Positions 23,712 through 25,055 of a stretch of 25,055 nt of DNA are shown one piece after another. The notes under the pieces were generated by a model. That model was not told the DNA's origin, did no database searches, and saw only the letters and a list, made by a program, of their open reading frames with translations. Position 1 is the first letter of the stretch. Each line of letters opens with the position of its first letter. Source of the DNA: CAZLBV01 sp964557845 (GTDB lineage: Bacteria > Acidobacteriota > Aminicenantia > Aminicenantales > Aminicenantaceae); the NCBI GenBank assembly GCA_964557845.1, contig CAZLBV010000262.1:1-25055 (forward strand). The letters are read 5' to 3'. The position numbers were made by a program, and so were the translations under genes.

Positions 23712-25055
23712 ATGGCAAAAATATTGATTGCTGATGATGACAATATGGTTTGCAGCTCAATCAATGGCGTTGTAAACCGGTTGGGACATTATGCCCAAAG
23801 CGAAACGTCTCTTAAAGACACTCTCAAACAGCTGCAATCTGAGGAGTTTGATCTTGTTTTTCTCGATGTCCGCATGCCTGATGGAAATGGTTTGGATATT
23901 TTACCCGAGATCTTTAAACGTCATAATCCACCTGAAGTCATTATAATTACTGGCTATGGAGATTCGGATGGTGCTGAAATGGCCATTAAAAGCGGAGCAT
24001 GGGATTATATCACTAAACCTTTATCCGCCAATGAGATAAGACTGTTGGTCGAGCGTGCCCTACAGTACAGAAAAGAAAAAAAAGCAGTTACTTTGCCTTT
24101 TGCTTTGAAAAGAGATAATATCATAGGCAAGAGTCCTCAGATCAATGCAGCCTTGGATGTCATGGCGCAAGCAGCCGGAAGTGATGCAAATGTACTAATA
24201 ACAGGTGAAACCGGAACTGGAAAGGAACTTTTCGCTTGGGCTGTTCATGAGAACAGCCACCGAACGAATAAAAGTTTTGTAGTAGTGGATTGTGCCTCAC
24301 TTCCGGAAACATTGGTGGAAAGCGTGCTTTTCGGACACAGAAAAGGTGCTTATACCGGTGCAGACAGGTCTCAAGAAGGACTGATCAAGCAGGCTGATAA
24401 GGGAACTTTATTTCTTGATGAGGTGGGAGAGCTTCCCCTTTCCATTCAAAAGTCATTTCTAAGGGTGCTGCATGAGAAAAAATTCCGTCCTGTGGGTGGA
24501 AATCAAGAGATTTACAGCGATTTTAGATTAGTGGCCGCCACTAATCGGGACCTTGAAGATCAAGTAAAGAAAGGGAGATTCCGGGAAGACCTATTATTCC
24601 GGCTGAGGACTCTGGTTATAGAACTGCCTCCGCTGAGGGAGATCCGTGGAGATATTAGAGAGCTTGTGCTTTTTTATCTGGACAAGCTCTGCAGCCGTTA
24701 TGGAACGGAGTTAAAAGGAATTTCCCCCGGCTTTTGGCAGGTGCTTAAATCTTATGACTGGCCCGGAAATGTCAGGGAGCTTGTGCAGGCTTTGGAACGA
24801 TCCATTGTGGCTGCCCAGGATGAACCAACTCTGTTTCCAAAGCACTTATCCCAGCATATCAGGATTGAAGTAGCTAAGAGCTCAATAGATTCAAGCTCTC
24901 AACTTTTCAGAAAAGGGGAAGGGATGACTAAATCAGGGGCCGATCTTCCCAATATTCAGGAGGTCCGCGACAGGGTCATTGCAGGGGCAGAGAGAAGATA
25001 TTTGGATGAATTGATCGGCATCACTGGAAAAGACATCCGAAAGGCCTGTGCCATA
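23712..25055 (+). CDS. NtrC-type sigma-54-dependent response regulator, 3'-partial
   Basis: From the ATG at 23712 the frame is open to the right edge (448 codons visible). The receiver domain has acceptor Asp52 (FLDVRMPDG) and Lys102. A sigma-54 AAA+ domain begins near residue 136. Its Walker A is GETGTGKE (165-172), the sigma-54-contacting loop is GAYTGA (212-217, Tyr in place of the usual Phe), and Walker B is GTLFLDEVGE with Asp236 and Glu237. Arginine-finger-region residues are FREDLLFRL (290-298), and the lid WPGNVREL is at 350-357. The C-terminal Fis-type DNA-binding helix-turn-helix lies mostly outside; the visible end looks like its start. It follows the kinase by four bases, so they form an operon and a cognate pair. 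It is the obvious candidate activator of the sigma-54 promoters in this window, an inference. Confidence 0.95.
   Translation, partial: MAKILIADDDNMVCSSINGVVNRLGHYAQSETSLKDTLKQLQSEEFDLVFLDVRMPDGNGLDILPEIFKRHNPPEVIIITGYGDSDGAEMAIKSGAWDYITKPLSANEIRLLVERALQYRKEKKAVTLPFALKRDNIIGKSPQINAALDVMAQAAGSDANVLITGETGTGKELFAWAVHENSHRTNKSFVVVDCASLPETLVESVLFGHRKGAYTGADRSQEGLIKQADKGTLFLDEVGELPLSIQKSFLRVLHEKKFRPVGGNQEIYSDFRLVAATNRDLEDQVKKGRFREDLLFRLRTLVIELPPLREIRGDIRELVLFYLDKLCSRYGTELKGISPGFWQVLKSYDWPGNVRELVQALERSIVAAQDEPTLFPKHLSQHIRIEVAKSSIDSSSQLFRKGEGMTKSGADLPNIQEVRDRVIAGAERRYLDELIGITGKDIRKACAI

Noticed and set aside
1..25055. tRNA genes, CRISPR arrays, prophage or transposon modules
   Set aside because: No cloverleaf-type sequence, regular repeat-spacer pattern, integrase or transposase was found on reading both strands.

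Overview
The window looks like chromosomal DNA of a Gram-negative (diderm), AT-leaning bacterium (about 40% G+C by eye). Two genes carry Omp85-type barrels, two more encode small outer-membrane barrels ending in a C-terminal Phe, and there is an AsmA-like protein plus two lipoproteins with lipoboxes. Sigma-54 (RpoN) control appears prominent. The mix of a TamB-Omp85 fusion, a peptidase-MA/PD40/barrel protein and an NtrC-type regulator would fit an uncultured lineage such as Candidatus Aminicenantes or a deltaproteobacterium-like group. That placement is a low-confidence inference. No tRNA, rRNA, CRISPR array or intact mobile element was found.

Layout. Positions 1-4609 hold the 3' part of a gene whose product fuses a TamB-like translocation module to five POTRA domains and an Omp85 barrel. 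Next, 4667-8674 is a plus-strand envelope run: AsmA-like protein, YihY/BrkB membrane protein with a winged helix, and a DUF2254 membrane protein. Then 8899-10605 is a second plus-strand run: a barrel fragment without signal peptide, a DUF4203/TMEM198-like protein, a 53-residue DUF1328 protein and an intact 187-residue barrel. On the minus strand, 13821-10635 reads CsbD, a 49-residue lmo0937-type protein, a C39-like protein broken by an A8 frameshift, a coiled-coil lipoprotein and an M48 metallopeptidase lipoprotein. A DJ-1/PfpI protein (+), a RaiA/HPF-cold-shock fusion (-) and a small membrane protein (+) follow at 14127-16050. A LonB-like protease is at 16183-18636. A broken peptidase-MA/PD40/Omp85-barrel gene is at 18675-21115. 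The right end (21356-25055) is a cytoplasmic hybrid histidine kinase followed 4 bases later by an NtrC-type sigma-54 activator that runs off the window.

The unifying signal is regulatory. Six -24/-12 elements (TGGCAY-N5-TTGCT or a close variant) lie just upstream of gene starts. Three carry a canonical GC at -12 with TTGCT, two share an unusual AAATC-TTGAT, and one has TGGCA at -12. Two divergent intergenic regions, and the leader of the 8899 run, also hold a shared imperfect palindrome close to CCTRTTC-N5-GAATAGG, 80-140 bp upstream of the -24 elements. That is the position expected for an enhancer bound by an NtrC-type activator. The gene content (CsbD, lmo0937, DUF1328, DJ-1/PfpI, ribosome hibernation/cold shock, envelope proteases and barrels) reads as a sigma-54-driven general/envelope stress island. 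The kinase-activator pair at the right end is the obvious candidate controller, but that link is inferred.

Three loci look damaged: a frameshift at 12750-12757, an out-of-frame junction near 20097, and a barrel gene lacking its export signal at 8899. These could be true gene decay or draft-assembly errors.
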